Positions 15,133-24,266 of a DNA stretch of 64,000 bases are shown piece after piece. The position numbers and the translations under genes were made by a program. Where the stretch lies: assembly GCA_021736135.1 (NCBI GenBank), contig JAIPGO010000005.1, positions 1 through 64,000 of the forward strand, written 5' to 3'. Position 1 is the stretch's first letter. Every line of letters begins with the position of its first letter. Origin of the DNA: Candidatus Cloacimonadota bacterium (GTDB lineage: Bacteria; Cloacimonadota; Cloacimonadia; Cloacimonadales; TCS61). The notes beneath the pieces are model-generated. The model was not told the origin of the DNA. It searched no databases and saw nothing but the letters and a program-made list of their open reading frames with translations.

Positions 15133-16428
15133 TTGGGAGAGGTTGTAACCTGGCTCGAATCCCAAAGTCCTGAAAATCCGGAGTCCGAAATACCAAAGCT
15201 GCCTTTACGCTTTGCAGCAGATCATGATCTAACGGAAGCGCAAATGCAGGTTTTGCAGCAAATGGCAGAAATGTTTGCCAACTATAATGATACGCAGGAA
15301 AACCTGAGAACTTTGCGGGGAATTTATCATCTCATGCAAAAACCGGATACGGAAATTACAGTAAAGCTCCCCAATAAAGAAGACGCATCTCCAGTAATGC
15401 TTGGCGATATTGTGAAGCTTGTGCTGGGTTTGGTAAAGAACCGTTTTAAAGATTTCACCGGTAAGGCTCCTGAATATAAGACCATTATCAAAGAAAAACT
15501 TAGTGGAAGAGAGGAAGAAAGATCAAAATTTGATGTGAGTGCAAGTGATCTGGAAAAGGTGCGGCTGAACTTCGCCAAGCGAAAAAAGACGAAACACACC
15601 CTGAAAAACAGGAATGAGTTTACGAGTGGAAGAGGCAGAATTATCAGATATTCACAAGATGAATCAGGTAACATTGCCCTAACACCTACAATTATGCAGG
15701 CAATCCACAAAGGTGATTACTCTCTGAAGCGGCAGAAATTCAATATCCAGGCAAATCATTTCCTTTACCCTAAATATGAGGAAAATGTAGTCTATAACGT
15801 GATGCTGGTGCTGGATACGAGTAAGTCTATTTCCTGGGTAATACCACACATCGAGAAAGTTGTCTCTTATATTTCAGCTAATGTTACCAATTCCCGAGAT
15901 AAACTGGGTTTGATCACTTTTAATGATGATCTGGCGCAAATATTTCATTATCCCACCCTAAATGTGAAGCAGGTAATCGGCACGATAAATGAAATGGAAG
16001 CAAAAGGCAAAACTCCATTAGGGGAAGGATTAAACCTGGCGGTTCAGGTTTTTGGACGAGAACAATACAAACTGCCCGGTATGAAGAATCTGGTGATATT
16101 GATTTCAGATTGTTTTCCAGAACCCCTGGAAGGGGGTTATGAAAACCTGTTTGATGAGCCATCATATAAGCTGGTAATTTCAGCTGCAGAAAAGATGAGA
16201 GATGAGAAACTCGGTTTCATCATCATAAATCCGGCAGCAGATAAAAAGGGTCAAGCTAATTGGGGACAAAAACTGATAGAGAAAATTGTGAAAATCACGC
16301 AGGCAAAATACATTGAAGTTTCTCCCACAATCTCATTTAATCTTTTTAGGGGTGAAAATGCAATAATTGAGGAGGAAAAGCTCACAGAACTATTTTCCGC
16401 AGTAAGTGACGTGAAAGTAAATCTGTAA
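15133..16428 (+). CDS. ChlD-like VWA-domain protein
   Basis: A 431-aa partner of the ChlI-like ATPase, 5 bases downstream. The start TTG 15133 is the first possible one and follows AAGGG; the exact start is uncertain. Residues about 150-175 are highly basic (AKRKKTKHTLKNR). The C-terminal half is a von Willebrand A domain with an intact MIDAS: DTSKS near 225, Thr in GKTPLGEG and Asp in LISDCFPEP. Unlike full ChlD it has no AAA domain of its own, only a helical N-terminal region. It likely bridges the motor to a target protein through a metal ion. Confidence 0.8.
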   Translation: MGEVVTWLESQSPENPESEIPKLPLRFAADHDLTEAQMQVLQQMAEMFANYNDTQENLRTLRGIYHLMQKPDTEITVKLPNKEDASPVMLGDIVKLVLGLVKNRFKDFTGKAPEYKTIIKEKLSGREEERSKFDVSASDLEKVRLNFAKRKKTKHTLKNRNEFTSGRGRIIRYSQDESGNIALTPTIMQAIHKGDYSLKRQKFNIQANHFLYPKYEENVVYNVMLVLDTSKSISWVIPHIEKVVSYISANVTNSRDKLGLITFNDDLAQIFHYPTLNVKQVIGTINEMEAKGKTPLGEGLNLAVQVFGREQYKLPGMKNLVILISDCFPEPLEGGYENLFDEPSYKLVISAAEKMRDEKLGFIIINPAADKKGQANWGQKLIEKIVKITQAKYIEVSPTISFNLFRGENAIIEEEKLTELFSAVSDVKVNL

Positions 16429-16507
16429 TAATCCGTTTAATCCTCTTAATCCGCGGTTACTTTTCAGGTCTTATGGTTAAAATTCCAGTTTAGAGTTGAC
16501 TTAAATT

Positions 16508-16530
16508 AAGATTAAAATCTTTGTACAAAG
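16508..16530. promoter_or_regulatory. Overlapping palindromes upstream of the glycan operon
   Basis: AAGATT-AA-AATCTT (16508-16521) overlaps the perfect 12-bp palindrome CTTTGTACAAAG (16519-16530), 25-47 bases before the first gene of the operon. They may be operator sites; no good sigma-70 pair fits around them. Confidence 0.3.
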
Positions 16531-16554
16531 AAAATATATAATATAGGAGTAGCT

Positions 16555-16932
16555 ATGTTAATTGAAATATCGGTTGGGGAATTAGCGGATAAAATATCTA
16601 TCCTGGCAATCAAGCTGGAAAAATTCCGGGATGCAGAGAAGAGGAAGAATGTTGAAAACGAATATGCCATTCTACTGCCCAAAATGCTGGCAACGGGCAT
16701 AAACACGGTTTCCGAGGAATATCTGGCACTCAAGGAAGTAAACCTGAAACTCTGGGATATTGAAGATAATTTACGCATTAAAGAATCGAAAAAAGAGTTT
16801 GATACTCAATTCATTAAACTGGCCAGAAGTGTTTATTATCAGAATGACGAAAGAGCCAGGATCAAGAAAGATATCAACCTTGCCTGCGGTTCCGCTCTTG
16901 TAGAAGAAAAAGAATATGTGGAATATAAATAG
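16555..16932 (+). CDS. DUF6165 family protein
   Basis: A 125-aa soluble helical protein with the DUF6165 start pattern EISVGELADKISILAIK and conserved Asn-Glu further on (KNVENEYAIL). The start follows TAGGAG. Members sit in lipopolysaccharide and glycan biosynthesis loci, as here, where it heads the plus-strand envelope operon. Molecular role unknown. Confidence 0.65.
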   Translation: MLIEISVGELADKISILAIKLEKFRDAEKRKNVENEYAILLPKMLATGINTVSEEYLALKEVNLKLWDIEDNLRIKESKKEFDTQFIKLARSVYYQNDERARIKKDINLACGSALVEEKEYVEYK

Positions 16933-16938
16933 CTGAAA

Positions 16939-17919
16939 ATGAAGATATTACTGATACAAATCGACCCTTTTGGAGATGTGTTTATTTCCTCCGCACTGGC
17001 AGATGTGCTTAAGAAACACGATCCGGCGTATGAAATACATTACTGCTGCCGGCAGGGTTTTCACAAAACCTTAAGAAATCATCCGGCATTAGCAAAATTA
17101 CATCTTATAAAACATACTTCCGGCGCTAAAAGCTTGCTGCCCGTTCTAAAACTGCTCTTCCAGTTACGTAAAGAGCGTTTTGACGTTGCCATAGATATCC
17201 AGAATAAACCATATACAGCTTTTTTAGCCTGTCTATCTGCAAAGAAGTCTATTGGCTGGGCAAATTCCAGGCTGAAATTCCTTTTTTCAGACCTGGCGCA
17301 AAGAAAGTGTTTTTCATATCATGCTTTAAGAAGATTAGATCTGCTGGCTCCTTTAGGGATTCAGACGGATAAATTTAATTACTATCTGGATATTGATGCC
17401 GGATCCCAAAAAAGAATGTATTCCTGGCTGGAAGAGCAGACGCTGCTAAATGGGCATTTTATTCTATGTTCTCCAGTCAGCCCCATTGCATTTAAGCAAT
17501 GGAATCTGAAATTATATGCGCAGGTATTAGATAAGATAATTTCGGAGAAGAAACTTCCGGTTGTTTTACTCTGGGGTCCCGGAGAAAAAAGCACCGTAGA
17601 AGAAGTCACCGGATATATGCAGGAAAAAGCAATAATAGCACCGCCAACAGATTTCTTTGAAGCAGGAGCATTAATGCAAAGAGCAGCTTTGCTGCTTTGT
17701 AATGACGGTGGAATAAATCATATTTCCGCAGCAACAGGTGTGAAAACATTAGCTGTTTTCGGGTCTACGTCTCCGGATGCCTGGAGTCCGGCGCCAGTGT
17801 TTCATACACATCATCATATTTATAAAGCCGGTTCTAAAGCTTCTGCCGATAATAGCTTTGGCTTATCGGCACAGGATGTATTTGAAAAAATGACTGAGCT
17901 TCTGACAAAAAAGCTATAA
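16939..17919 (+). CDS. Glycosyltransferase family 9 (heptosyltransferase-like)
   Basis: A 326-aa GT-B enzyme of family GT9, which transfers heptose or related sugars from ADP-sugars in LPS core synthesis. The N-terminal IQIDPFGDVFISSAL is the acceptor-side motif and the C-terminal CNDGGINHISAATGVKTLAV is the nucleotide-binding signature. It starts 6 bases after DUF6165 without a strong ribosome site, suggesting coupled translation. The exact donor is unknown. Confidence 0.85.
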   Translation: MKILLIQIDPFGDVFISSALADVLKKHDPAYEIHYCCRQGFHKTLRNHPALAKLHLIKHTSGAKSLLPVLKLLFQLRKERFDVAIDIQNKPYTAFLACLSAKKSIGWANSRLKFLFSDLAQRKCFSYHALRRLDLLAPLGIQTDKFNYYLDIDAGSQKRMYSWLEEQTLLNGHFILCSPVSPIAFKQWNLKLYAQVLDKIISEKKLPVVLLWGPGEKSTVEEVTGYMQEKAIIAPPTDFFEAGALMQRAALLLCNDGGINHISAATGVKTLAVFGSTSPDAWSPAPVFHTHHHIYKAGSKASADNSFGLSAQDVFEKMTELLTKKL

Positions 17920-17993
17920 TGAAGATATTTCTTGTAAGAAAAAACCAGTAATTATTTATGCCATTATAAAAATTATATGAAAAAGGAGTATAT

Positions 17994-19313
17994 ATGTTAA
18001 GAGGAAAAGACATAAAACCAGCCAGCGGCAAATTAGGTGTATTGATAGTTGGCCTGGGAGCTGTATCCACTACGTTTATTGCAGGAGTAGAAGCAATTAA
18101 GAAGGGAATAGCAGAACCCATAGGCTCTCTTACGCAAATGGCAACGATCCGCTTAGGTAAAAGAACTGAAAACAGAACTCCATTGATAAACGATTTTGTA
18201 CCTCTTTCACAATTGAAAGATCTGGAATTCTTTACCTGGGATATTTTTGAAGATAACGCTTACCAGGCAGCCCTTAAATGTGGCGTTCTGGATAAAATCC
18301 TTATTGACAATCTGAAAGATGAACTTTCCGCTATCAAACCTCACAAAGCGGTTTTTTCCAATAAATATGTTAAAAAGCTTAATGGCACATATATCAAGAA
18401 AGCCGATAGTAAAATGGAGTATGCCGAACAATTGATGGAGGATATCACTGCTTTTAAGAAAGAAAAAAATCTTGAGCGACTGGTTATGATCTGGCTGGCA
18501 TCCACAGAAGTTTATATAGAAAACACGGAAGTACATTCTGATCTGGCAAAATTTGAACAGGGTCTGAAAGATAATCATGAAAGCATCTCGCCATCAATGA
18601 TATATGCTTATGCTGCCTTAAAATCTGATATTCCCTTTATTAACGGAGCGCCTAACCTGACGGTTGATATGGGGGCAATGCGCGAACTTGCGGGGAAAAA
18701 TCATCTGCCAATTTGCGGCAAGGATCTCAAAACCGGACAAACTCTGATGAAAACTATTCTTGCTCCCGGTTTTAAGGCACGTATGCTGGGTCTGAACGGC
18801 TGGTTCAGCACCAATATTCTGGGTAATAGAGACGGAGAAGTCCTGGATGATCCCGAAAGTTTTAAAACCAAGGAAGTATCCAAACTCTCGGTAATCGATC
18901 AGATATTGCAGCCTGAGAAATATCCGGCGCTTTACAAAGATTATTATCATAAAGTGCGCATAAACTATTATCCGCCGCGGGGTGATAATAAGGAAAGCTG
19001 GGATAATATAGATATATTCGGCTGGCTGGGTTACCCGATGCAGATAAAGATCAACTTTTTATGCCGTGATTCCATATTGGCTGCTCCGGTAGCACTTGAT
19101 CTGGTACTTTTTGTGGATCTGGCTCATCGTGCTAATATGTCGGGAATTCAGGAATGGCTTTCTTTTTATTTCAAATCACCGATGGCAGCACCGGGTTTAT
19201 ACGCTGAAAATGATCTCTTTATCCAGCAGACAAAATTGAAGAATACTCTGAGATATATGATGGAAGAGGAAATTATTACTCATCTGGGATTAGATTATTA
19301 CGAAGAGATATGA
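17994..19313 (+). CDS. ino1: Inositol-3-phosphate synthase
   Basis: A 439-aa NAD-dependent enzyme that turns glucose-6-phosphate into inositol-3-phosphate. It has the Rossmann start LGVLIVGLGAVSTTFIAG, the family core INGAPNLTVD, the catalytic stretch ICGKDLKTGQT with its lysines, and LNGWFSTNILGN. Length and order match the prokaryotic group that includes Archaeoglobus and actinobacterial enzymes. AAAGGAG precedes the ATG. It overlaps the next gene by 4 bases (ATGA). With the cytidylyltransferase two genes downstream it predicts CDP-inositol formation. Confidence 0.92.
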   Translation: MLRGKDIKPASGKLGVLIVGLGAVSTTFIAGVEAIKKGIAEPIGSLTQMATIRLGKRTENRTPLINDFVPLSQLKDLEFFTWDIFEDNAYQAALKCGVLDKILIDNLKDELSAIKPHKAVFSNKYVKKLNGTYIKKADSKMEYAEQLMEDITAFKKEKNLERLVMIWLASTEVYIENTEVHSDLAKFEQGLKDNHESISPSMIYAYAALKSDIPFINGAPNLTVDMGAMRELAGKNHLPICGKDLKTGQTLMKTILAPGFKARMLGLNGWFSTNILGNRDGEVLDDPESFKTKEVSKLSVIDQILQPEKYPALYKDYYHKVRINYYPPRGDNKESWDNIDIFGWLGYPMQIKINFLCRDSILAAPVALDLVLFVDLAHRANMSGIQEWLSFYFKSPMAAPGLYAENDLFIQQTKLKNTLRYMMEEEIITHLGLDYYEEI

Positions 19314-20419
19314 AGAAGATAAAGCTTCTTTTCAAAATCGGCTATGTATATCATAAGGCAGGCTTTGATCCGGTAATTGAAAAATTGCTGACAAATCCCG
19401 GCTATGATGTCTGGTTTTCGCTGGATATGGAAAAAAAAAGGCACTTATTTATTGATAGACCTTTTATCGCACCTGTGATCAGGGAATGGGAAAAACAAGG
19501 ATACCGCTTTACTACCGAAACCAGGGGGTTTGACATCGTCATCACTGGAGATACCCTGCGTAATTCTGAAAAATATGGAAAAACACTGCTTTGTTTCCTG
19601 AATCATGGAACCGGCATTAAAAATATCCTGTACCGTAATTTAGCCCGAGTACCGAATGATAAATACCAGATATTCATTGAAGGTGAGCATAGGCATAATT
19701 CCCTGAAAAGTGCCGGTTCTTTACAAAAGAACGAAGCTCACGTGGTGGGTTTACCAAAACTGGACTGGTATTTTCAGGGAAAATATCAAAGGCAGGAAGT
19801 GCTGACAGGATTAGGTCTTGATCCGGAGAAAAAAACACTGCTCTTTGCACCCACTTACAAACCTACCTGCTTATATCAGATCAAGGATGATATTTTTGAG
19901 CAGACCCGTGACGAATTTAATCTGATAGTGAAGCTTCATCCTTACAGCTGGATGGGTAAATATGCTCCCCATAAACAGCATCGTATTTATGAAAAGCGGG
20001 TCAGGAAATTTTCCCATGCCAGATTACTCCCTTTTTCAGATTATAATATTGTGCCATATTATGCCGCTGCAGACGTTATACTCTCCGAAGCTTCCAGTTG
20101 CGTATTTGACTTTTTAGCCTTGAAGAAAACGGGGATCGTCTTTGATCTGGAACCCGCAAAGCATTCCGACGGGCAGTCATTACTGGAGATAGAGAACCGT
20201 GATTTTTTAAAAGATGCCTTTATCCACATAGAAAGTGGCAAGGATATTAATCAGGCAATGAAACTGGCTCTTGAGCCAACACCCGGCATGCTGGCAGCCC
20301 AGGATAACTTCCGAAAAAACTACTTTTATAAACTCGATGGCAAAGCCTCAGAGAGGTTCATTGCCAAAATAGAAGAATTATACAATGAAAGCGGACATGA
20401 AAACATTCCTGAAGTTTAA
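19310..20419 (+). CDS. CDP-glycerol glycerophosphotransferase family protein (candidate inositol-phosphate transferase)
   Basis: A 369-aa GT-B-like enzyme of the TagB/TagF family. Family marks are LNHGTGIK (in place of WHGTPLK), LLFAPTYKPT, LIVKLHPY and ILSEASSCVFDF, the last matching the nucleotide-phosphate site. No membrane segment is seen. It lies between ino1 and the CDP-inositol-type cytidylyltransferase and is coupled to ino1 by an ATGA overlap. From this context the donor may be CDP-inositol rather than CDP-glycerol; that is inference, as no CDP-glycerol synthase (TagD) is nearby. Confidence 0.75.
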   Translation: MKKIKLLFKIGYVYHKAGFDPVIEKLLTNPGYDVWFSLDMEKKRHLFIDRPFIAPVIREWEKQGYRFTTETRGFDIVITGDTLRNSEKYGKTLLCFLNHGTGIKNILYRNLARVPNDKYQIFIEGEHRHNSLKSAGSLQKNEAHVVGLPKLDWYFQGKYQRQEVLTGLGLDPEKKTLLFAPTYKPTCLYQIKDDIFEQTRDEFNLIVKLHPYSWMGKYAPHKQHRIYEKRVRKFSHARLLPFSDYNIVPYYAAADVILSEASSCVFDFLALKKTGIVFDLEPAKHSDGQSLLEIENRDFLKDAFIHIESGKDINQAMKLALEPTPGMLAAQDNFRKNYFYKLDGKASERFIAKIEELYNESGHENIPEV

Positions 20420-20428
20420 AGGAAATTA

Positions 20429-21130
20429 ATGAAAACAGCAGTAATTATCGCCGCAGGTATGAGCAGCCGTCTCTGGAGTAAAACCGATAAGACACCCAAA
20501 ACATTGCTGCCGCTGGAAAAAGGTACCATACTATCTAACATTATGGACAGATTGGCTCAAGCGGGCATTACCGATTTTATCATAGTAGTCGGCTGGCAGA
20601 AAGAAGCTATCATCAATTATCTGCAAGACTCTGAATATCAGGTTAAATTTGTGATCAATAACGACTGGCAGAAAGGCAACGGTATCTCCGTAGCCTGTGT
20701 GGAAAGTCATTTACAAACGGCAAACTTCATCCTGTCCATGTGTGACCATATCGTATCTCCTGCGGCTGTTGAAAAGATGATTAATTCTCCGCTCGAAGAT
20801 AATCTGCTGCTGGTTGATTATAATATTGAAGATGTTTTTGATCTTGATGATGCCACAAAAGTTTTAACCGATGAGCAGGGGCGGATATTAAATATCGGCA
20901 AAGAAATAAGTACTTATAACTGCCTTGATTGCGGCATATTCAGACTGGACAGCAGATTTTTTATGGCATTCAGGGACGCTTTGGCAGAAGGTGAAGAATC
21001 CATCAGCGCCGGAATAAAAAGATTGATAAAAACCGGGAACATGAGTTCAGTTAGAATGACTGAAAATGATTCCTGGCTGGATATTGATACACCGGAAGCT
21101 TATGAACATTATCTCAAAACCGGAGGTTGA
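20429..21130 (+). CDS. Inositol-1-phosphate cytidylyltransferase-like enzyme
   Basis: A 233-aa nucleotidyltransferase. The N-terminal IIAAGMSSRL and TPKTLLPL bind CTP. The stretch NNDWQKGNGISV, followed by ILSMCDHIVS and later NCLDCGIF, is the pattern of CTP:inositol-1-phosphate cytidylyltransferase from Archaeoglobus and Thermotoga. Unlike the thermophile bifunctional enzymes it lacks the fused CDP-alcohol phosphatidyltransferase domain. AAAGGA precedes the start. Its 3' end overlaps the opposite-strand gene by 22 bases. Other phospho-alcohols remain possible, but ino1 beside it favours inositol. Confidence 0.75.
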   Translation: MKTAVIIAAGMSSRLWSKTDKTPKTLLPLEKGTILSNIMDRLAQAGITDFIIVVGWQKEAIINYLQDSEYQVKFVINNDWQKGNGISVACVESHLQTANFILSMCDHIVSPAAVEKMINSPLEDNLLLVDYNIEDVFDLDDATKVLTDEQGRILNIGKEISTYNCLDCGIFRLDSRFFMAFRDALAEGEESISAGIKRLIKTGNMSSVRMTENDSWLDIDTPEAYEHYLKTGG

Positions 21131-22170
21131 GCAAGGTTAAACTCTGATCTGATTAATTCTGCTATCTTAATCCCTGCAGAACCGTCGGTATTGGAAAACA
21201 TTAGTTTTCTTGCCCGTTCCCGGGCTGTCTTTTTCAGGTCTGGTTCTTTAATATACCGGTTTATGGCTGGAAGTAATTCGTCAAATCCATTGATCTGCAG
21301 ACTGAAATCTTTAATCATATCAAGCACATAAGGCACAAAGCGTGGTGCTGGGGGAACAGTAAACGTGATTATCGGCTTATCAAGAGCACAGCATTCTGCC
21401 AGTATGGAAGATGTGTCGCCAATACAGATATCTGCCAGCATAATATAAGGTATGTTTTCATAATCCTTGATGAGATGCACACCCGGCATTTGCTCGAAAT
21501 ATTCACTTATTGCCGGATCAGTCCAGGGATGCAATGTCACCAGCACATTAAATTCTAAAATTAATTCCCTGATCCTTTTTTTCCATATTTCTAAGGCAGA
21601 CATACCCGATGCCGGCCAGGTGGCAGTAAAAAGCAGATTTTTTTTATTATTATCAAATTTCAGTTTTCTTTTTAAGAACTTAATTTCCTCTAAACTGATT
21701 TCTCCTTTAAAAAAGGCATCAAGCCGGGGATAACCGAGTCCTATGCCGTTGGTGATCCCTTTTTTTAAAGCGATATCAGCTTCATTCTCACTTGTGAAAA
21801 TGAACCTGGAAAAAAGCAGAAATGCGCCTTTTCCCGGTAATTCCTTAAAATGAAAAGGTCCATGCCGCATCCCGATCTTTTTAATTCCGGCTGCAGTAAA
21901 TTTATGAGCAGACAGACGGCACATCAGCACACCTTGCGGATAAGCAGGTAATACCCTTGATTTAATTCCCTTTGCTGCCAGTCCACGCTGAACTTTCCTG
22001 TTTCTGGCTATGATCTTAAGCTCAGGTATCAGGCGGATAACGGGTAACATCATCTGCCAGTCAAGAAGGTTATCACAATAAGCGCCATAATAATTATTCA
22101 ATTTAAAAAGTGACAACACCTTGAATATTAGTGTTGAGGGTATTTTTATGAAATAATAACTGAAAACCAT
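21109..22170 (-). CDS. Second CDP-glycerol glycerophosphotransferase family protein
   Basis: A 353-aa protein of the same broad TagB/TagF class as the gene at 19310 but clearly diverged. Visible marks are GMRHGPFHFKEL, LLFTATWPASG, VLVTLHPWTD and IGDTSSILAECCALD. It is the last gene of the minus-strand glycosyltransferase operon and converges on the cytidylyltransferase gene with a 22-base overlap. Likely adds a phospho-alcohol or a sugar to a surface glycan; donor unknown. Confidence 0.7.
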   Translation of the reverse strand: MVFSYYFIKIPSTLIFKVLSLFKLNNYYGAYCDNLLDWQMMLPVIRLIPELKIIARNRKVQRGLAAKGIKSRVLPAYPQGVLMCRLSAHKFTAAGIKKIGMRHGPFHFKELPGKGAFLLFSRFIFTSENEADIALKKGITNGIGLGYPRLDAFFKGEISLEEIKFLKRKLKFDNNKKNLLFTATWPASGMSALEIWKKRIRELILEFNVLVTLHPWTDPAISEYFEQMPGVHLIKDYENIPYIMLADICIGDTSSILAECCALDKPIITFTVPPAPRFVPYVLDMIKDFSLQINGFDELLPAINRYIKEPDLKKTARERARKLMFSNTDGSAGIKIAELIRSEFNLAQPPVLR

Positions 22171-22177
22171 AATTATT

Positions 22178-23185
22178 TCAGGGCTGGAAATTCTGCCTTA
22201 TCGTCTCGAATACAGCTTCCGGCTTGATCAGCTCCATACAGTTATGGTGCTGCAGCGGACATTGACGGCTGCCATGCATTCCGCAGGGACGGCATGCCAG
22301 CTCCATTTCCAGAACCTGATCATTTTCCCGGTTAGGATAATAGCCAAAACTCTCTACTGTCGGTCCAAAAAAGGCATAAACAGGAGTATTAACCGCATTT
22401 GCCAGGTGCAAAGGACCGCTGTCATTTGATATCAGCAATTTTGAACGGGAAATGAGCGCTGCTGATTCAGTTATCTTGAGTTCTCCGCAACTGTTATACG
22501 CATTAACACCTGATATTTCAATGATTTGTGTAGCCAGAAATCTATCTGCCCGGCTGCCGATAAAGATCAGCGAAAATCCCGCCTCTGCCAGATATCGTGT
22601 TAATATTCCAAAATATTCCTTTTTCCAGCGCTTGGTTGCCCATACGGAGCCGGGGGCTATGAGTACTGGCTTTTTATCTTTTTCCAGAAAATTCTCTGCT
22701 GCTTCATAATCTGCTTTGGTAAGAAATAATTCCGTCCGGTTATCCAGTTTGTCAGAGCAGATGGGACTCAATAAATGCAATATTCTATCTGTTACATGAC
22801 CTTCAGAAGGATATTTTACTTTTGTAGTAAGTAAAACCCGGCTATGGTAGCGATCAAAACCGATCCTTTCTGGTATATTGGAAAAAAGCAGCAGAAAATT
22901 CGTGGTCAGATGGCTATGAGGTGTGATAGCCAGATCATATTTTTTACTTATTAAGCGGGGAACCATTTTGAGGAAATTATAGAGTTTTTGATGATATTTA
23001 TCAAAAAGTATCACTTCATCCAGATGGGGATTATTTTTCACCAGTTCATAAGTCCGTGGTGTCGTGAGAAAATCAATCTTTGCCTTCGGAAACAGTTTTC
23101 TGGTCTCGCGTATCAGTGGCGTTGCCAGGATAATATCCCCCAGAAATGCTGTATGAGCAATCAGGATACGTTTATATTCTTTCAT
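22178..23185 (-). CDS. waaF: Lipopolysaccharide heptosyltransferase II-like (GT9)
   Basis: A 335-aa GT9 enzyme. AFLGDIILATPLIRE is the N-terminal motif, VLIAPGSVWATKRWKKEYF the WaaF-type middle motif, and ISNDSGPLHLANAVNTPVYA the donor-binding site. It should add a heptose to the LPS inner core on the cytoplasmic face. A cysteine cluster near the end (CRPCGMHGSRQCPLQHHNC) is common in this clade. It overlaps the preceding gene by 14 bases. Confidence 0.85.
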   Translation of the reverse strand: MKEYKRILIAHTAFLGDIILATPLIRETRKLFPKAKIDFLTTPRTYELVKNNPHLDEVILFDKYHQKLYNFLKMVPRLISKKYDLAITPHSHLTTNFLLLFSNIPERIGFDRYHSRVLLTTKVKYPSEGHVTDRILHLLSPICSDKLDNRTELFLTKADYEAAENFLEKDKKPVLIAPGSVWATKRWKKEYFGILTRYLAEAGFSLIFIGSRADRFLATQIIEISGVNAYNSCGELKITESAALISRSKLLISNDSGPLHLANAVNTPVYAFFGPTVESFGYYPNRENDQVLEMELACRPCGMHGSRQCPLQHHNCMELIKPEAVFETIRQNFQP

Positions 23186-24266
23186 CTAATAATTCCTGGT
23201 ATAGTATAATATGTTCACGGACAGTATTATCCACAGAAAACTTTTCCACAGACTGCCGGGCATTAGCGCTGAAACCAGCTCTTTCGGCTGGATTTTCTAT
23301 CAGTCGTGACACAGCTGCTGCAAGTTTTTCCGGTTGCTGTGCCGGAACCAGCAAACCATTTTCATTATTTTTTATCATTTCTGGAATACCACCTCCATCT
23401 GTGCAAACGCAGGCTCTTCCGCAGGCAAGGGCATCCAGAACACTTGTGCCTAATCCTTCATATTTCGATGCCAGTATAAAAATATCAAAACTGTTGAGAA
23501 ACCAGCCAACTTCCTCGCGGAAACCCAGAAACCTGAAACGCTCACTAATCCCCAATTCCGTGGTCATTGCCTCCAGTTTTTTCCGTTCAGGACCCCTACC
23601 CAAAGCAAGAAATAATGCTGCCGGATATTTCATCAGAACAATTTGCGCTGCTTTGATAAGAGTCGGATAATCCTTGTGACCGACGAGAGCAGCTATTGTG
23701 CCAATTATGATGTTATGCTCAGGGAAATGCTCTCCTTTGATAAAATCTGCCGGAGGAAGCTGAATTGACAAACGCTCCAGCTCTATTCCGGAATGGATAA
23801 GCTGCAGCTTATTTTCCGGTATGCCGTCACTCTTGCAGATTTCCATTATATTGCGGGAAATGCATACCAGACGGTCTAACATCGAGTTCTTATATTTTAT
23901 AAATCCCGACATTTTACTCTTAATATGAAAATCCACTCGCCTTGAAGCAACCAGTTTCAAATGGGGCATAAGAAATTTCACCTGTAATCCCAAAGTTAAA
24001 GCATAAGAACTGTGACAGTGTATGAGCCTGACTTTATTTTTGCGGCACAATTTTACAATTTTGTAGATAACCGCGGGATTGACTCTGTAATGGAAATTAA
24101 ATGCGGCAAAGGGAATATCGTTTTCCCGGCAATATTTCTCCAGAGGTGATTTGCTGCTGCAGGCAATTATTGATGCAACTCCTGCGATATTTAGTCTCTC
24201 CACCAGATAAACAACCTGCCGCTGCCCGCCTTGCCAGACTTTTTCCGGATCAATGTGTAAGATCAT
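23172..24266 (-). CDS. Glycosyltransferase family 4
   Basis: A 364-aa GT-B enzyme. The N-terminal domain has KVWQGGQRQVVYLVERL, and the C-terminal domain has the GT4 donor site SKYEGLGTSVLDALACGRA with the E-x7-E pattern, preceded by the GT1-type TIAALVGHKDYPTLIKAA. It overlaps both neighbours (17 and 14 bases), indicating a tight operon. Sugar unknown. Confidence 0.85.
   Translation of the reverse strand: MILHIDPEKVWQGGQRQVVYLVERLNIAGVASIIACSSKSPLEKYCRENDIPFAAFNFHYRVNPAVIYKIVKLCRKNKVRLIHCHSSYALTLGLQVKFLMPHLKLVASRRVDFHIKSKMSGFIKYKNSMLDRLVCISRNIMEICKSDGIPENKLQLIHSGIELERLSIQLPPADFIKGEHFPEHNIIIGTIAALVGHKDYPTLIKAAQIVLMKYPAALFLALGRGPERKKLEAMTTELGISERFRFLGFREEVGWFLNSFDIFILASKYEGLGTSVLDALACGRACVCTDGGGIPEMIKNNENGLLVPAQQPEKLAAAVSRLIENPAERAGFSANARQSVEKFSVDNTVREHIILYQELLDERI

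Noticed and set aside
16496-16542. Sigma-70 promoter of the glycan operon (TTGACT and TATAAT)
   Set aside because: The boxes are about 35 bases apart and TATAAT nearly touches the ribosome site of the first gene.
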